Shown here piece after piece: positions 24,053 through 31,835 of a DNA stretch of 51,650 nucleotides. The position numbers and the translations under genes are program-made. Under the pieces are notes generated by a model. It was not told where the DNA came from. It saw only the letters and a list, made by a program, of their open reading frames with translations, and did no database searches. The DNA is from DASSCW01 sp036556325 (lineage in GTDB: Bacteria; Chloroflexota; Limnocylindria; QHBO01), in the NCBI GenBank assembly GCA_036556325.1, contig DATBJR010000052.1, positions 1 through 51,650 of the forward strand, in the 5' to 3' direction. Position 1 is the stretch's first letter, and every line of letters begins with the position of its first letter.

Positions 24053-25188
24053 AGCTGACCGCACGCCAGCTGAATCGGGCCACGCTGGACCGCCAGCTGC
24101 TCCTGGCGCGGCGCAAGATGGAGGTGGTCGACGCCGTTCGGCAGGTCGGTGCGCTGCAGGCCCAGTCCCCCGCCTCGCCGTACATCGCGCTGTGGAATCG
24201 GGTGCGTGGCTTCGACCCCGCCGAGCTCGACCGTGCCTTCAGGACGCAGGCGATCGTGAAGGCCACCTTGATGCGGCTGACCAAGCATGCCGTGACGGCC
24301 GAGGACTACCCCGCCATGTGGGCTGCCCTCGTCCCCGACCTGCGTGGGGCGCGGCTCTACGACGAGCGCTTCACGATCGCCGGACTGTCGATCGAGCAGA
24401 CGGATGCCCTGGTCCCCGACCTCCAGGCCTGGGCCGGGACGGGTCGCCGCAGTACCGAGTTCGAGACGTGGATCGAGGCGCGCGCCGGGGTCCCCGGACG
24501 ACCGGTGTGGTGGGCCCTGCGCCAGATCGGCCCCTTCGTCTACGCGCCCACCGGTGGCGCCTGGTCGTACGACGACCGCCTGCATTTCATGGCGCCCGTG
24601 GCAAAGCCGTTCGCTGGCGATCGGGCGCAGGCCATGGCCGAGCTGGTGCGTGCCTACTTGCGGGGCTTCGGGCCCGCTTCCCAGGCCGATATCAACCAGT
24701 TCACCATGATGCCGTCCAAGCCGATTCGAGAGGGCCTGGCGGTGCTCGCCGACGAGCTGGCGACCCACGAAGGCCCGGACGGCAAGCCCCTCCTGGACCT
24801 GCGGGGCGGGCACATCCCGGCCGACGATGCCCCGGCTCCGCCGCGCCTGCTCGGGATGTGGGACGAGATCCTGCTGGCCTACCGCGACCGCAGCCGCGTG
24901 ATCTTGCCCGAGGATCGGGTGCACGTCAGCCGCGTCAACGGCGACACGCTGCCGGCAGTCCTCGTCGATGGCTACGTTGCCGGGATCTGGCGACCCGCGC
25001 CCGACGGAGCGGGCATCGAGGTGACGGTCTTTCGCACGATCGATGACGTCGCCTGGGACGGCCTCGAGCAGGAGGCGCGCGGCCTCGTCCGCTTCCTGGC
25101 CGATCGCGACCCGAACGTCTACAGCCGTTACGGGCATTGGTGGGACAAGCTGCAATCGCGGGCTGACGTCCGCGTGCTGGCCGCCTAG
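24049..25188 (+). CDS. HTH_42 family protein with intact QxQ motif (AlkZ-like DNA glycosylase candidate)
   Basis: A 379-residue winged-helix protein of the AlkZ/YcaQ family. AVRQVGALQAQSPASPYIAL places Gln37 and Gln39 in the QxQ arrangement known to be catalytic in AlkZ glycosylases, which unhook DNA interstrand crosslinks and remove bulky alkyl bases. Further family features are MRLTKHAVTAEDYPAMW, PTGGAWSYDDRLHF and LRGFGPASQADINQF. The GTG start overlaps the RibD-like stop (GTGA). Its stop shares a CTAG with the convergent oxidase gene. Repair of alkylated or crosslinked DNA is inferred from the motif and not proven. Confidence 0.85.
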   Translation: MKLTARQLNRATLDRQLLLARRKMEVVDAVRQVGALQAQSPASPYIALWNRVRGFDPAELDRAFRTQAIVKATLMRLTKHAVTAEDYPAMWAALVPDLRGARLYDERFTIAGLSIEQTDALVPDLQAWAGTGRRSTEFETWIEARAGVPGRPVWWALRQIGPFVYAPTGGAWSYDDRLHFMAPVAKPFAGDRAQAMAELVRAYLRGFGPASQADINQFTMMPSKPIREGLAVLADELATHEGPDGKPLLDLRGGHIPADDAPAPPRLLGMWDEILLAYRDRSRVILPEDRVHVSRVNGDTLPAVLVDGYVAGIWRPAPDGAGIEVTVFRTIDDVAWDGLEQEARGLVRFLADRDPNVYSRYGHWWDKLQSRADVRVLAA

Positions 25189-26345
25189 CCCAGGATGCGG
25201 GAGTCGCGGTAGCCCGCCGCCAGCAGCTCGCCGGCAGCGAAGCGGCGAGGATGGAACTGCTCCATCCGCGGATCCGGATTCCCGAGCACGAGATCGGCAA
25301 CGTGACGTCCGAGCGCGGGTGCCAGCTTGAAGCCGTGCCCGCTGGTGCCGGCATCCACGTACACGCCGCGGGCGATCTCCCCGATCACCGGCTGCCAGTC
25401 CGGGCTCACGTCGTAGAGGCTCGCCCAGCCACCGCGTGGCTGCGCCTCGTCCATCAACGGATAGCGGCGCGCGACGGCCTGGACCAGGGCCAGCTCTTCG
25501 TCGCGGTGGATCGCCCGCTCGAAAGCATCGGGGTCCGCGGCCGCGTCAGGATGCGTCCAGCCCATGACGTACTGGTCCGCGCCCTCCGGACGACAGTAGT
25601 ACCCCGTCACCAGATCGCCGTGGCCGAACGGCACGCGCGACGGATCCTCGATGCGCGCGGTGGCCACGACGTGGCGCTCCACCGTCAGCGGCAGCTCCAC
25701 GCCGAGCTGCCGTGCCAGCGGAGCCGTCCAGGGCCCGGCCGCGATCAGGAGCCGCTGCGCCTCGAGCGACGTCCCGTCGTCCAGGCTGATGAGCGCGCCG
25801 CTCCCGGGCCGGGGCCTGACCTCGGTGACGGTCGTTCGCGCCCGAAGCGCGGCGCCGGCGGCGAGGGCGCCCGCCATCATGCCGGCAGTGGTCCCGGCCG
25901 GGTCGGCGTAGCCGGCATCGACCTCGTAGGCGCCAATCCCGATGCCCTCGAAGTTGAACTGGGGGAATGCCTGCGGCAGCGCATCGGCGTCGTGGAGCTC
26001 GATGCGAATGCCAAGCTCGTTGAGCCGCGCAGCGTTGGCCACGACCTCCTCGATGTCCGCCGGCGGGTGCAGGAAGAGCAGGCCGGTACGGCGGAAGCCG
26101 GCATCGTGACCGGGCGCGATCTCCTCGAAGCCGGCCATCATGCGCAGGCTGTCGCGCGCGGCCTCCGCCAGGAATCCGTTCGTGTAGTAGGCGCGACAGA
26201 CACCGCTGGACAGCCCCGTCGGCCCGCCGGCGGGCCGCAGCCGCTCCACCACCGTCACGCCGACGCCAGAGCGGGCGAGGTGATAGGCGGCGCTGGCCCC
26301 GTGAATGCCCGCGCCGATGATGGCGACGTCAGTCGTCGTGCTCAC
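25185..26345 (-). CDS. FAD-dependent amine/amino-acid oxidase of the DAO family (sarcosine-oxidase/glycine-oxidase-like)
   Basis: A 386-residue flavoprotein. The dinucleotide motif GAGIHGASAAYHLARSGVGVTVVER is at residues about 11-35, and the C-terminal GVYVDAGTSGHGFKLAPALG closes the FAD site as in sarcosine oxidase beta and glycine oxidase. It should oxidise a secondary amine or amino acid to imine with transfer to oxygen or another acceptor. GTG 26345 is the start: TAGAGT (minus, 26357-26352) ends 6 nt upstream with no ribosome site. Single-gene unit. Confidence 0.92.
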   Translation of the reverse strand: MSTTTDVAIIGAGIHGASAAYHLARSGVGVTVVERLRPAGGPTGLSSGVCRAYYTNGFLAEAARDSLRMMAGFEEIAPGHDAGFRRTGLLFLHPPADIEEVVANAARLNELGIRIELHDADALPQAFPQFNFEGIGIGAYEVDAGYADPAGTTAGMMAGALAAGAALRARTTVTEVRPRPGSGALISLDDGTSLEAQRLLIAAGPWTAPLARQLGVELPLTVERHVVATARIEDPSRVPFGHGDLVTGYYCRPEGADQYVMGWTHPDAAADPDAFERAIHRDEELALVQAVARRYPLMDEAQPRGGWASLYDVSPDWQPVIGEIARGVYVDAGTSGHGFKLAPALGRHVADLVLGNPDPRMEQFHPRRFAAGELLAAGYRDSRILG

Positions 26346-26351
26346 GGACCG

Positions 26352-26357
26352 ACTCTA
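26352..26357 (-). promoter_or_regulatory. Predicted -10 element (TAGAGT) of the DAO-family oxidase gene
   Basis: TAGAGT on the minus strand ends 6 nt before the GTG at 26345, and no Shine-Dalgarno sequence is present, indicating a leaderless GTG-initiated transcript. Confidence 0.5.
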
Positions 26358-26394
26358 GCGCCGCCCGCCAGGGCCGCCTAGGGCCGATTCGCCA

Positions 26395-26757
26395 CTACGG
26401 CCGCATCGGGCTCACGAGCTGGAAGTAGTTGCCATCCGGATCGGCGAAGGTGGCGATGTCGGCCTGGTTCTGCTCGTCGCCAAAGGCGTATGGCTCGCGC
26501 ACCACCTCCGCCCCGGCAGCCCGCAGGTGCTCGAAATCGCCCTTCACGTCCGCCGATTCGAGGTTCCAGATCAACCGGCCGGGTTGCTCATTTCTGCCAT
26601 GGACCTCGCTGTGCGCCCCGATGGAAAGCATGCCGGCGCCGAGCTGCCAGCCGGCGAACCCCTCGCCCTGCCAGGTCGGCTCGCCGAGCAGCCGGGTGTA
26701 GTAGTCCATCAGTCTCTGCGGGTCGTCCGAGCCGATGAGGATGCTGTTGAGATTCAT
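26395..26757 (-). CDS. VOC (glyoxalase/bleomycin-resistance) fold protein
   Basis: A 120-residue vicinal-oxygen-chelate protein with two beta-alpha-beta-beta-beta repeats: SILIGSDDPQRLMDYYTRLLG opens the first, and FADPDGNYFQLVSP closes the second with a likely metal Glu position replaced by Gln. The ligand is unknown. ATG 26757 is fixed by AAGGAGGAG 7 nt upstream; the longer in-frame start at 26847 is rejected. Diverges from a small hypothetical gene. Confidence 0.9.
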   Translation of the reverse strand: MNLNSILIGSDDPQRLMDYYTRLLGEPTWQGEGFAGWQLGAGMLSIGAHSEVHGRNEQPGRLIWNLESADVKGDFEHLRAAGAEVVREPYAFGDEQNQADIATFADPDGNYFQLVSPMRP

Positions 26758-26845
26758 CTCTGGTCTCCTCCTTGGGTTGCGCTGTCGCACCGCCCCAACC
26801 ATGACAGGTGTGGGTTTGGCACGAGGGACGCTATGGAAGCAAGTC

Positions 26846-27043
26846 ATGGAGCAGCACCGGCAGGCAGGCGAGACGTTCGAGCAGCTGTGGCTGCTGCGGG
26901 CCTGCTACGCGCTCCGCAGCGACTACGACTCGCGCAGCACCCTGACCGTCGACGAGGCGGTTGCCTACGGGCAGCGCCTGCTGCGGCTCGTTCGCCTCCG
27001 CGAGCGCTGGTCGGGCTACGGGACGACCAACCGCACCTTCTGA
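26846..27043 (+). CDS. Small hypothetical protein
   Basis: A 65-residue protein, mostly helical by composition (LRACYALRSDY, then DEAVAYGQRLLRLVRLRERW). No family is recognised. Support comes from codon use: nearly every third position is G or C, like the genes around it, in this frame only. ATG 26846 has a weak GGAAG upstream and a TATGGA hexamer 8 nt away. It ends 15 nt before the c-di-GMP promoter motif at 27059, so it is probably a separate unit. Confidence 0.6.
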   Translation: MEQHRQAGETFEQLWLLRACYALRSDYDSRSTLTVDEAVAYGQRLLRLVRLRERWSGYGTTNRTF

Positions 27044-27058
27044 CCGAGCGTGCGACGT

Positions 27059-27075
27059 GGTCCTTTTGGGCCATT
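27059..27075 (+). promoter_or_regulatory. Putative promoter/regulator motif GGTCCTTTTGGGCCATT upstream of the GGDEF-EAL operon
   Basis: A 17-bp element made of GGTCC-N4-GGGCC-ATT, 33 nt before the GTG at 27109. The same element with one difference lies at 31223-31239, 34 nt before the GTG of another c-di-GMP gene. ACACTC (27098-27103) and GGTGAC at the start codon are also shared. No ordinary -35/-10 pair is visible. Confidence 0.5.
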
Positions 27076-27108
27076 CCGGTCCCGGGAGGTGAACTCCACA
27101 CTCCTGTG

Positions 27109-29862
27109 GTGACCGCCCACCGCCAGGCCATGGGCTCCGACGCATCAGTCCTCGACGAGCAGGCTCCACGCGCACGCTCGCGCCCTCGGCACGAGCCGGT
27201 CCGCGCCATCCTGCTCGCCGGCATGATGGCGACCGTCGTGATCGCCTCGTTTGGGGCAGGCGACGACCTCGGCAGCCTGGCACCCGTCTGGCCGAGCGTC
27301 CAGCTGCTCATCGCCGCCATTGGCGCCGTGCTCATGGCATGGCGTGGGGTGGCAGGCGCGACCGATGGCGATCGCGAAGTCCGGCGCAACGGCCTCCTCG
27401 GAGTCTCGGCCTGGCTGGGCCTGCAGCTCGCCTGGCTGGTGGAGGCGGTGCGGCCGGGGACCAGCCTGGGGCCTGTGGCCTTCACGATGCTGTGCGTGCT
27501 GCTCTTCGTCATCGGCCGGTGGTGGATCCAGGTGCTCCACGGCCGCTTCTCGCCCATCGAAACCGCCGCGGTGTACCTGGACTCCCTGGCGGTTGCCCTG
27601 GTCGTCGCCGCCTGCGCAATCCTGTTCCGCGGCAGCGGAGTGGTCCAGGACACCGATCGGGCGTTTCTGACCTTCGCCGTCGTCATGGGCGCCACCGTCG
27701 GTGGCGCCGCCGTGCTCAACCTGGCGATCACGCCGGTCCGCGCAGCCAGCGGCTGGATCGCGCTCATGCTCGGCCTGGCGACCGCGGGTGGCGGCCTGCT
27801 CTGGCGCGTCGGTGCAGACCCCGGCCAGTGGCAGCCCGCGGACGTCATGACCAGCCTGGGCGTCCTGCTCGGTGGCTACGGGGCGGCCACCTGGACGAAC
27901 GCCGTCGACCCGAGCCTGCGCTTCCGCGCCTGGGCCCGCGGGTTGCGCGACGCGTTGCCCGTGGGGGCAGTGGCCCTGGCCGCCGTGCTGCTGATCGTCA
28001 ACGAGATCCTGTTGCCCACCAACGGGGAAACCGTCGGCCTGACGGTGGACGTGGCACTGGCGCTGGTGCTGGCCGACTGCGTCGTGCGCCAGACGCTCAT
28101 GGTTCGGGAGCGAGGCCGATTGCTCCACCAGGCCAACGGCGCCGTGGAGCGCGAGCGACTGGCCAGCGCCGACCTGGCCACGTCCGAGCAGCGCTTCCGC
28201 GCCCTCGTCCAGAACTCGTCCGACGTGTTCCTCATCCTGAAGCCCGACGGCACGGTCGACTACCAGTCGCCGGCCGTGGAGCGGGTCCTGGGCTACCCGC
28301 CCGGCGAGCGTCTCGGCCGCCAGATCTTCGAGCTGACCCACCCGGACGACCTTGGCTTCGTCAAGGCCGTGATCGCCGAGCTGATGCAGTCGCCGGGTGC
28401 GGTGCGGACGATCGAGCTGCGCAGCCGGCATGCCGACGGCTCCTGGCGGACCCTGGAGGCGACCGGCCACAACCTGCTGGCCGACCCCATGGTCAACGGC
28501 ATCGTCGTCAACTACCGCGACATCAGCGAGCGCAAGGTCCTGGAACGCCAGCTCATCCACGAAGCGTTCCACGACCCGCTGACCGGCCTCGCCAATCGGG
28601 CCCTGTTCATCGACCGGGTGGACCATGCCCTGACCCGCCGTGACGAGCCCAAGCGCCTGGCGGTGCTGTTCATGGACGTCGACGACTTCAAGACGATCAA
28701 CGATAGCCTGGGCCACGCCGCCGGCGACCTGGTCCTGGTGGCGGTCGCGGAGCGGCTGCGCGGCTGCCTGCGCCCCGAGGACACCGTGGCGCGGCTGGGC
28801 GGCGACGAATTCGGCGTGCTGGTCGAGGACGCAGAGGCGGGATTGCCTCACGAGCTGGCCGGCCGCCTTCTGGGGGCGCTGCGAAACCCGTTCGAGATCT
28901 CCGGCAAGCAGGTGCACATCCAGGCCAGCATCGGCCTCGCCTACGCCGGTGATGACAGCCGCACCGCGAACGAGCTGCTTCGCAACGCCGACGTGGCGAT
29001 GTACACCGCCAAGAACCGCGGCAAGGGCCGCGTTGAGCGCTTCGAGACGAGCATGCACGCCGCCGTGCTCAGCCGCTTGGAGCTGAAGGCCGATCTCGAG
29101 CGCGCCATCAGCCACGACGAGTTCCGGCTCCGCTACCAGCCCACGTTCGACCTGCGCGACGGGCACCTCGCCGGGTTCGAGGCGCTGCTCCGGTGGCGTC
29201 ACCCCACCCGGGGCGAGATCTTCCCCAACGACTTCATCGGCCTGGCGGAGGAGACCGGACTGATCGTGCCCATCGGCAAATGGGTGCTCGACCAGGCCTG
29301 CAGCCAGGCGCGCGCCTGGCTCGACGCGGGGCGCGATGACCTGGTCCTGGGCGTGAACCTGTCGGCCCGCCAGCTGCGCGAGGCCGAGATCGTCGACTGG
29401 GTGCGGGACGCCCTGGCTGCCGCCGAGCTGCCCGCTGAGCGCCTCATGCTGGAGCTGACCGAGTCGAGCCTGATGCAGGACGACGAGGGGCGGCTGCACG
29501 AGCTCCGTGGGCTTGGCGTCCGGCTGGCGCTGGACGACTTCGGCACGGGCTATTCCTCGCTGTCGTACCTGTCGCGGTTCCCGATCGAGGTGCTGAAGAT
29601 CGACCGCTCGTTCACGGTCGAGCTCGGGGGTGAGCTCGAAGACTCGGCACTGGTCCGCTCGGTGATCCAGCTGGCCGCGGCCATGAACATGCGCACGGTG
29701 GCCGAGGGCATCGAGCGACCCGAGCAGCTGGCCCGCGTGACGGCGCTTGGCTGTGACCTGGCGCAGGGCTACCTGCTCGGCAGGCCGATGGACGCCATCC
29801 GCGCGACCTCGCTGGCCACGACCCATGCGACGATCTCGCGCAGCGGAGAGGCAGCGTCGTGA
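27109..29862 (+). CDS. Membrane GGDEF-EAL c-di-GMP turnover protein with PAS domain
   Basis: A 917-residue protein. Residues about 25-330 form a multi-span membrane sensor region with no recognised name, a PAS domain follows at about 362-478 (RFRALVQNSSDVFLI to YRDISERK), then GGDEF and EAL domains. GGDEF is intact at residues 564-568, with a product-inhibition I-site RPED five residues before it. The EAL domain keeps EAL (691-693), LELTES, LDDFGTGYSS, KIDRSF and AEGIE, so both cyclase and phosphodiesterase activity are possible. GTG 27109 (or 27106) follows the 17-bp shared motif by 33 nt. The next GGDEF gene overlaps its stop (GTGA). Confidence 0.95.
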   Translation: MTAHRQAMGSDASVLDEQAPRARSRPRHEPVRAILLAGMMATVVIASFGAGDDLGSLAPVWPSVQLLIAAIGAVLMAWRGVAGATDGDREVRRNGLLGVSAWLGLQLAWLVEAVRPGTSLGPVAFTMLCVLLFVIGRWWIQVLHGRFSPIETAAVYLDSLAVALVVAACAILFRGSGVVQDTDRAFLTFAVVMGATVGGAAVLNLAITPVRAASGWIALMLGLATAGGGLLWRVGADPGQWQPADVMTSLGVLLGGYGAATWTNAVDPSLRFRAWARGLRDALPVGAVALAAVLLIVNEILLPTNGETVGLTVDVALALVLADCVVRQTLMVRERGRLLHQANGAVERERLASADLATSEQRFRALVQNSSDVFLILKPDGTVDYQSPAVERVLGYPPGERLGRQIFELTHPDDLGFVKAVIAELMQSPGAVRTIELRSRHADGSWRTLEATGHNLLADPMVNGIVVNYRDISERKVLERQLIHEAFHDPLTGLANRALFIDRVDHALTRRDEPKRLAVLFMDVDDFKTINDSLGHAAGDLVLVAVAERLRGCLRPEDTVARLGGDEFGVLVEDAEAGLPHELAGRLLGALRNPFEISGKQVHIQASIGLAYAGDDSRTANELLRNADVAMYTAKNRGKGRVERFETSMHAAVLSRLELKADLERAISHDEFRLRYQPTFDLRDGHLAGFEALLRWRHPTRGEIFPNDFIGLAEETGLIVPIGKWVLDQACSQARAWLDAGRDDLVLGVNLSARQLREAEIVDWVRDALAAAELPAERLMLELTESSLMQDDEGRLHELRGLGVRLALDDFGTGYSSLSYLSRFPIEVLKIDRSFTVELGGELEDSALVRSVIQLAAAMNMRTVAEGIERPEQLARVTALGCDLAQGYLLGRPMDAIRATSLATTHATISRSGEAAS

Positions 29863-31217
29863 GCGGCATCGCGGATGGTGGGATCGACGTCGTGGCCGCC
29901 GCGCTCGGCGCCGCGGACGTCCTGGTCCTCCAGCGCGACGGTGAAGCTCTGCGGCTGCTGGGCGGCTCCGGGCGGGGCGCCGGCTGGGCTGGCGTCGTGG
30001 ACGTCGATGCGGCCAGCGAGCCACACGCCCGCCTCGCGGCGCCCGGCACCTCGCCGGTGCGGCTCGCCGGGTCCGAGGCGATGCGCGTCATCGGCCCCTA
30101 CTGGAGCACGCATGCCGCGCTGGTACCCGTTGGCGACGACCACATCGTCGTCGTCGGTGGTGCCTCCCCGATCCACGCCTCGGACGCCGAGCTGCTGCGC
30201 CATGCCGCCGAGGCGGTGGCAGCCGTCGGGGACATCTCGTCGGCGAAGCTGCTCGCTGACGAGCTCGAGGTCGTGGATGCCGTTCGCAAGCTGATGCAGT
30301 ACCGACCCGAATCGCTCCGCGACACGGCCCGGCACGTGGCCGAGGTGGCCGGCAGCGCGCTGGCCTGCGAGTTCGCGGCCGTGCTGATGGCGACGCCGGA
30401 TGGGCCGATGGTCGAACGCGCGGGTGCCACACGCGAGGAATGCGACGATCCTCAGCTGTGCTCCGACCTCGTGCGGCTGGCACGCCGGATGGGCGACGAG
30501 CCGCTGGTCGAGCAGGACCTGGAGGATGCCGGCCTCGCCGGCCGCCCTGGCAACCTGGTATCGCGCTACGCGCTGGCCATCGGCGACGGCCAGGACCGCG
30601 CGGTACTGGTGGTCGGGCACGGCGCGGTCCGTCCGCGGGGCTTCACGTCCCTGTGCCTGCGCGTGGGCCGCGCCCTGGCCGATGCCGCCGAGGTTCTCCT
30701 CAGCCAGGCGTCGGCCCGTGAGCAGCTCCGCGCCGAGCGCGACCTCTTCGCCCGCCAGGCACGCACCGATGCGCTCACCGGCGTCGGCAATCGGGTGGCC
30801 TGGAGCGACGCCCTTGAGACCGAGGCGGCACGGCGCTCACGGTACGGCCGCCCGGTCGTGGTCATGACCGTTGATGTGGACGGGCTCAAGCGCACCAACG
30901 ATCGCTTCGGGCACCAGGGCGGGGACGAGCTGCTGGTCCACGCGGCCGCCATCCTCCGCTCCAACCTCCGCGACTCGGACGTGGTGGCGCGCATCGGCGG
31001 CGACGAGTTCGGCATTCTCCTGCCCGAAACCGAGCCCGCCGCCATGCCCGCGCTGGTGGCGCGCATCCAACGGGCCTGTGCCGGCTGGCGCGGCTCCGAT
31101 GCGGAGCTGCGGCTGTCGCTCTCGGTCGGCTGGGCGGTTCCCGACGAGGGCGCCGACCTGCGCGACGCGCTCCGCACCGCCGACGAGCGCATGTACCTGG
31201 CCAAGCGCAAGGCCTGA
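29859..31217 (+). CDS. GGDEF-domain diguanylate cyclase with GAF-like N-terminus
   Basis: A 452-residue soluble protein. Residues 1 to about 290 contain two alpha/beta sensory segments resembling GAF folds (one ending DISSAKLLADELEVVD, another from ESLRDTARHVAEVAG). The GGDEF domain begins near TDALTGVGNRVAW, with intact GGDEF at residues 380-384 and an RDSD I-site before it; ADERMYLAKRKA ends the domain normally. It should make c-di-GMP. Its GTG overlaps the GGDEF-EAL stop, so both respond to the same promoter. Its C-terminal half closely resembles the next gene. Confidence 0.93.
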   Translation: MSGIADGGIDVVAAALGAADVLVLQRDGEALRLLGGSGRGAGWAGVVDVDAASEPHARLAAPGTSPVRLAGSEAMRVIGPYWSTHAALVPVGDDHIVVVGGASPIHASDAELLRHAAEAVAAVGDISSAKLLADELEVVDAVRKLMQYRPESLRDTARHVAEVAGSALACEFAAVLMATPDGPMVERAGATREECDDPQLCSDLVRLARRMGDEPLVEQDLEDAGLAGRPGNLVSRYALAIGDGQDRAVLVVGHGAVRPRGFTSLCLRVGRALADAAEVLLSQASAREQLRAERDLFARQARTDALTGVGNRVAWSDALETEAARRSRYGRPVVVMTVDVDGLKRTNDRFGHQGGDELLVHAAAILRSNLRDSDVVARIGGDEFGILLPETEPAAMPALVARIQRACAGWRGSDAELRLSLSVGWAVPDEGADLRDALRTADERMYLAKRKA

Positions 31218-31222
31218 CCACT

Positions 31223-31239
31223 GGTCCTATTGGGCCATT
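31223..31239 (+). promoter_or_regulatory. Putative promoter/regulator motif GGTCCTATTGGGCCATT upstream of the lone GDDEF gene
   Basis: Second copy of the 17-bp element found at 27059-27075 (16 of 17 identical), 34 nt before GTG 31274. The downstream ACACTC (31263-31268) and AGGTGAC at the start codon recur too. The sequence between is not conserved, which argues for selection on the elements and against a recent copy. Confidence 0.5.
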
Positions 31240-31273
31240 TCGCCGGGCGCCCGGCGGGATCGACACTCGTCAG

Positions 31274-31792
31274 GTGACGACTGGCCGCCCCACCGCCATC
31301 CGCCAAGCTCCTCCGTCGGGTCCCGACGTGGCCCGCGTGGACGCGCTCACCGGCCTCCCCGGCCGCCAGGCCTGGACTGACGCGCTCGAGACCGAGCGCG
31401 TGCGCCGCGCGCGCTACCGCCGCCCGGTGGTGGTCATGAACGTCGACATCGACGGGCTCAAGGAGACGAACCAACGCTTCGGGCGCGCGGCCGGTGACGA
31501 GGTGCTGCGGGGGGCCGCCGGCGTGCTCCGTCGCAACCTGCGCGACGCCGACCTCGTGGCACGGATCGGCGACGATGAGTTCGGGGTGATGCTGGTCGAG
31601 ACCTACAGCGATGCCATGGACAGCATCGTCAGCCGGCTGTACGGCGCCTTCGCGATGTGGCGCGGTTCGCGCGCGGAGCTGCGCCTGTCGGTATCCATCG
31701 GCTGGGCCGCCCCGGAGCCGTTCGGCGACCTGCTGGAGGCCCAGCGGGCCGCATCCGAGGAGCGGGTGCAGCAGGCGACCGAGCGCGCCTGA
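31274..31792 (+). CDS. Stand-alone degenerate GGDEF (GDDEF) domain protein
   Basis: A 172-residue protein that is almost only a GGDEF domain, from DALTGLPGRQAWTDALETE onward. The signature reads GDDEF (residues 99-103), losing the second Gly needed for GTP placement, while the I-site RDAD five residues before it is kept. It lacks the usual MYxAK ending. This fits a c-di-GMP-binding effector and not a cyclase, though weak activity cannot be excluded. It is clearly related to the C-terminal part of the preceding gene (shared DALETE, RRPVVVM, DIDGLK, RNLRDADLVARIG), so a partial tandem duplication is likely. GTG 31274 is 34 nt after the shared motif. Confidence 0.88.
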   Translation: MTTGRPTAIRQAPPSGPDVARVDALTGLPGRQAWTDALETERVRRARYRRPVVVMNVDIDGLKETNQRFGRAAGDEVLRGAAGVLRRNLRDADLVARIGDDEFGVMLVETYSDAMDSIVSRLYGAFAMWRGSRAELRLSVSIGWAAPEPFGDLLEAQRAASEERVQQATERA

Positions 31793-31822
31793 CGGCCCGC
31801 GGCGTACCGGCGGCCGTACGTC

Positions 31823-31828
31823 TACCAT
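31823..31828 (+). promoter_or_regulatory. Predicted -10 element (TACCAT) of the M3 oligopeptidase gene
   Basis: TACCAT ends 7 nt before ATG 31836, matching the leaderless geometry of other genes here; this favours 31836 over the ATG at 31827 that lies inside the hexamer. Confidence 0.4.
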
Positions 31829-31835
31829 GCCGGGA

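Noticed and set aside
10502..26757. Accessory region as a recently transferred genomic island
   Set aside because: No integrase, transposase, tRNA or flanking repeats, and base and codon use look the same as in the core genes around it.
27145..30024. Long antisense open frame opposite the GGDEF-EAL gene
   Set aside because: No recognisable domain; the plus-strand gene has complete GGDEF and EAL signatures.
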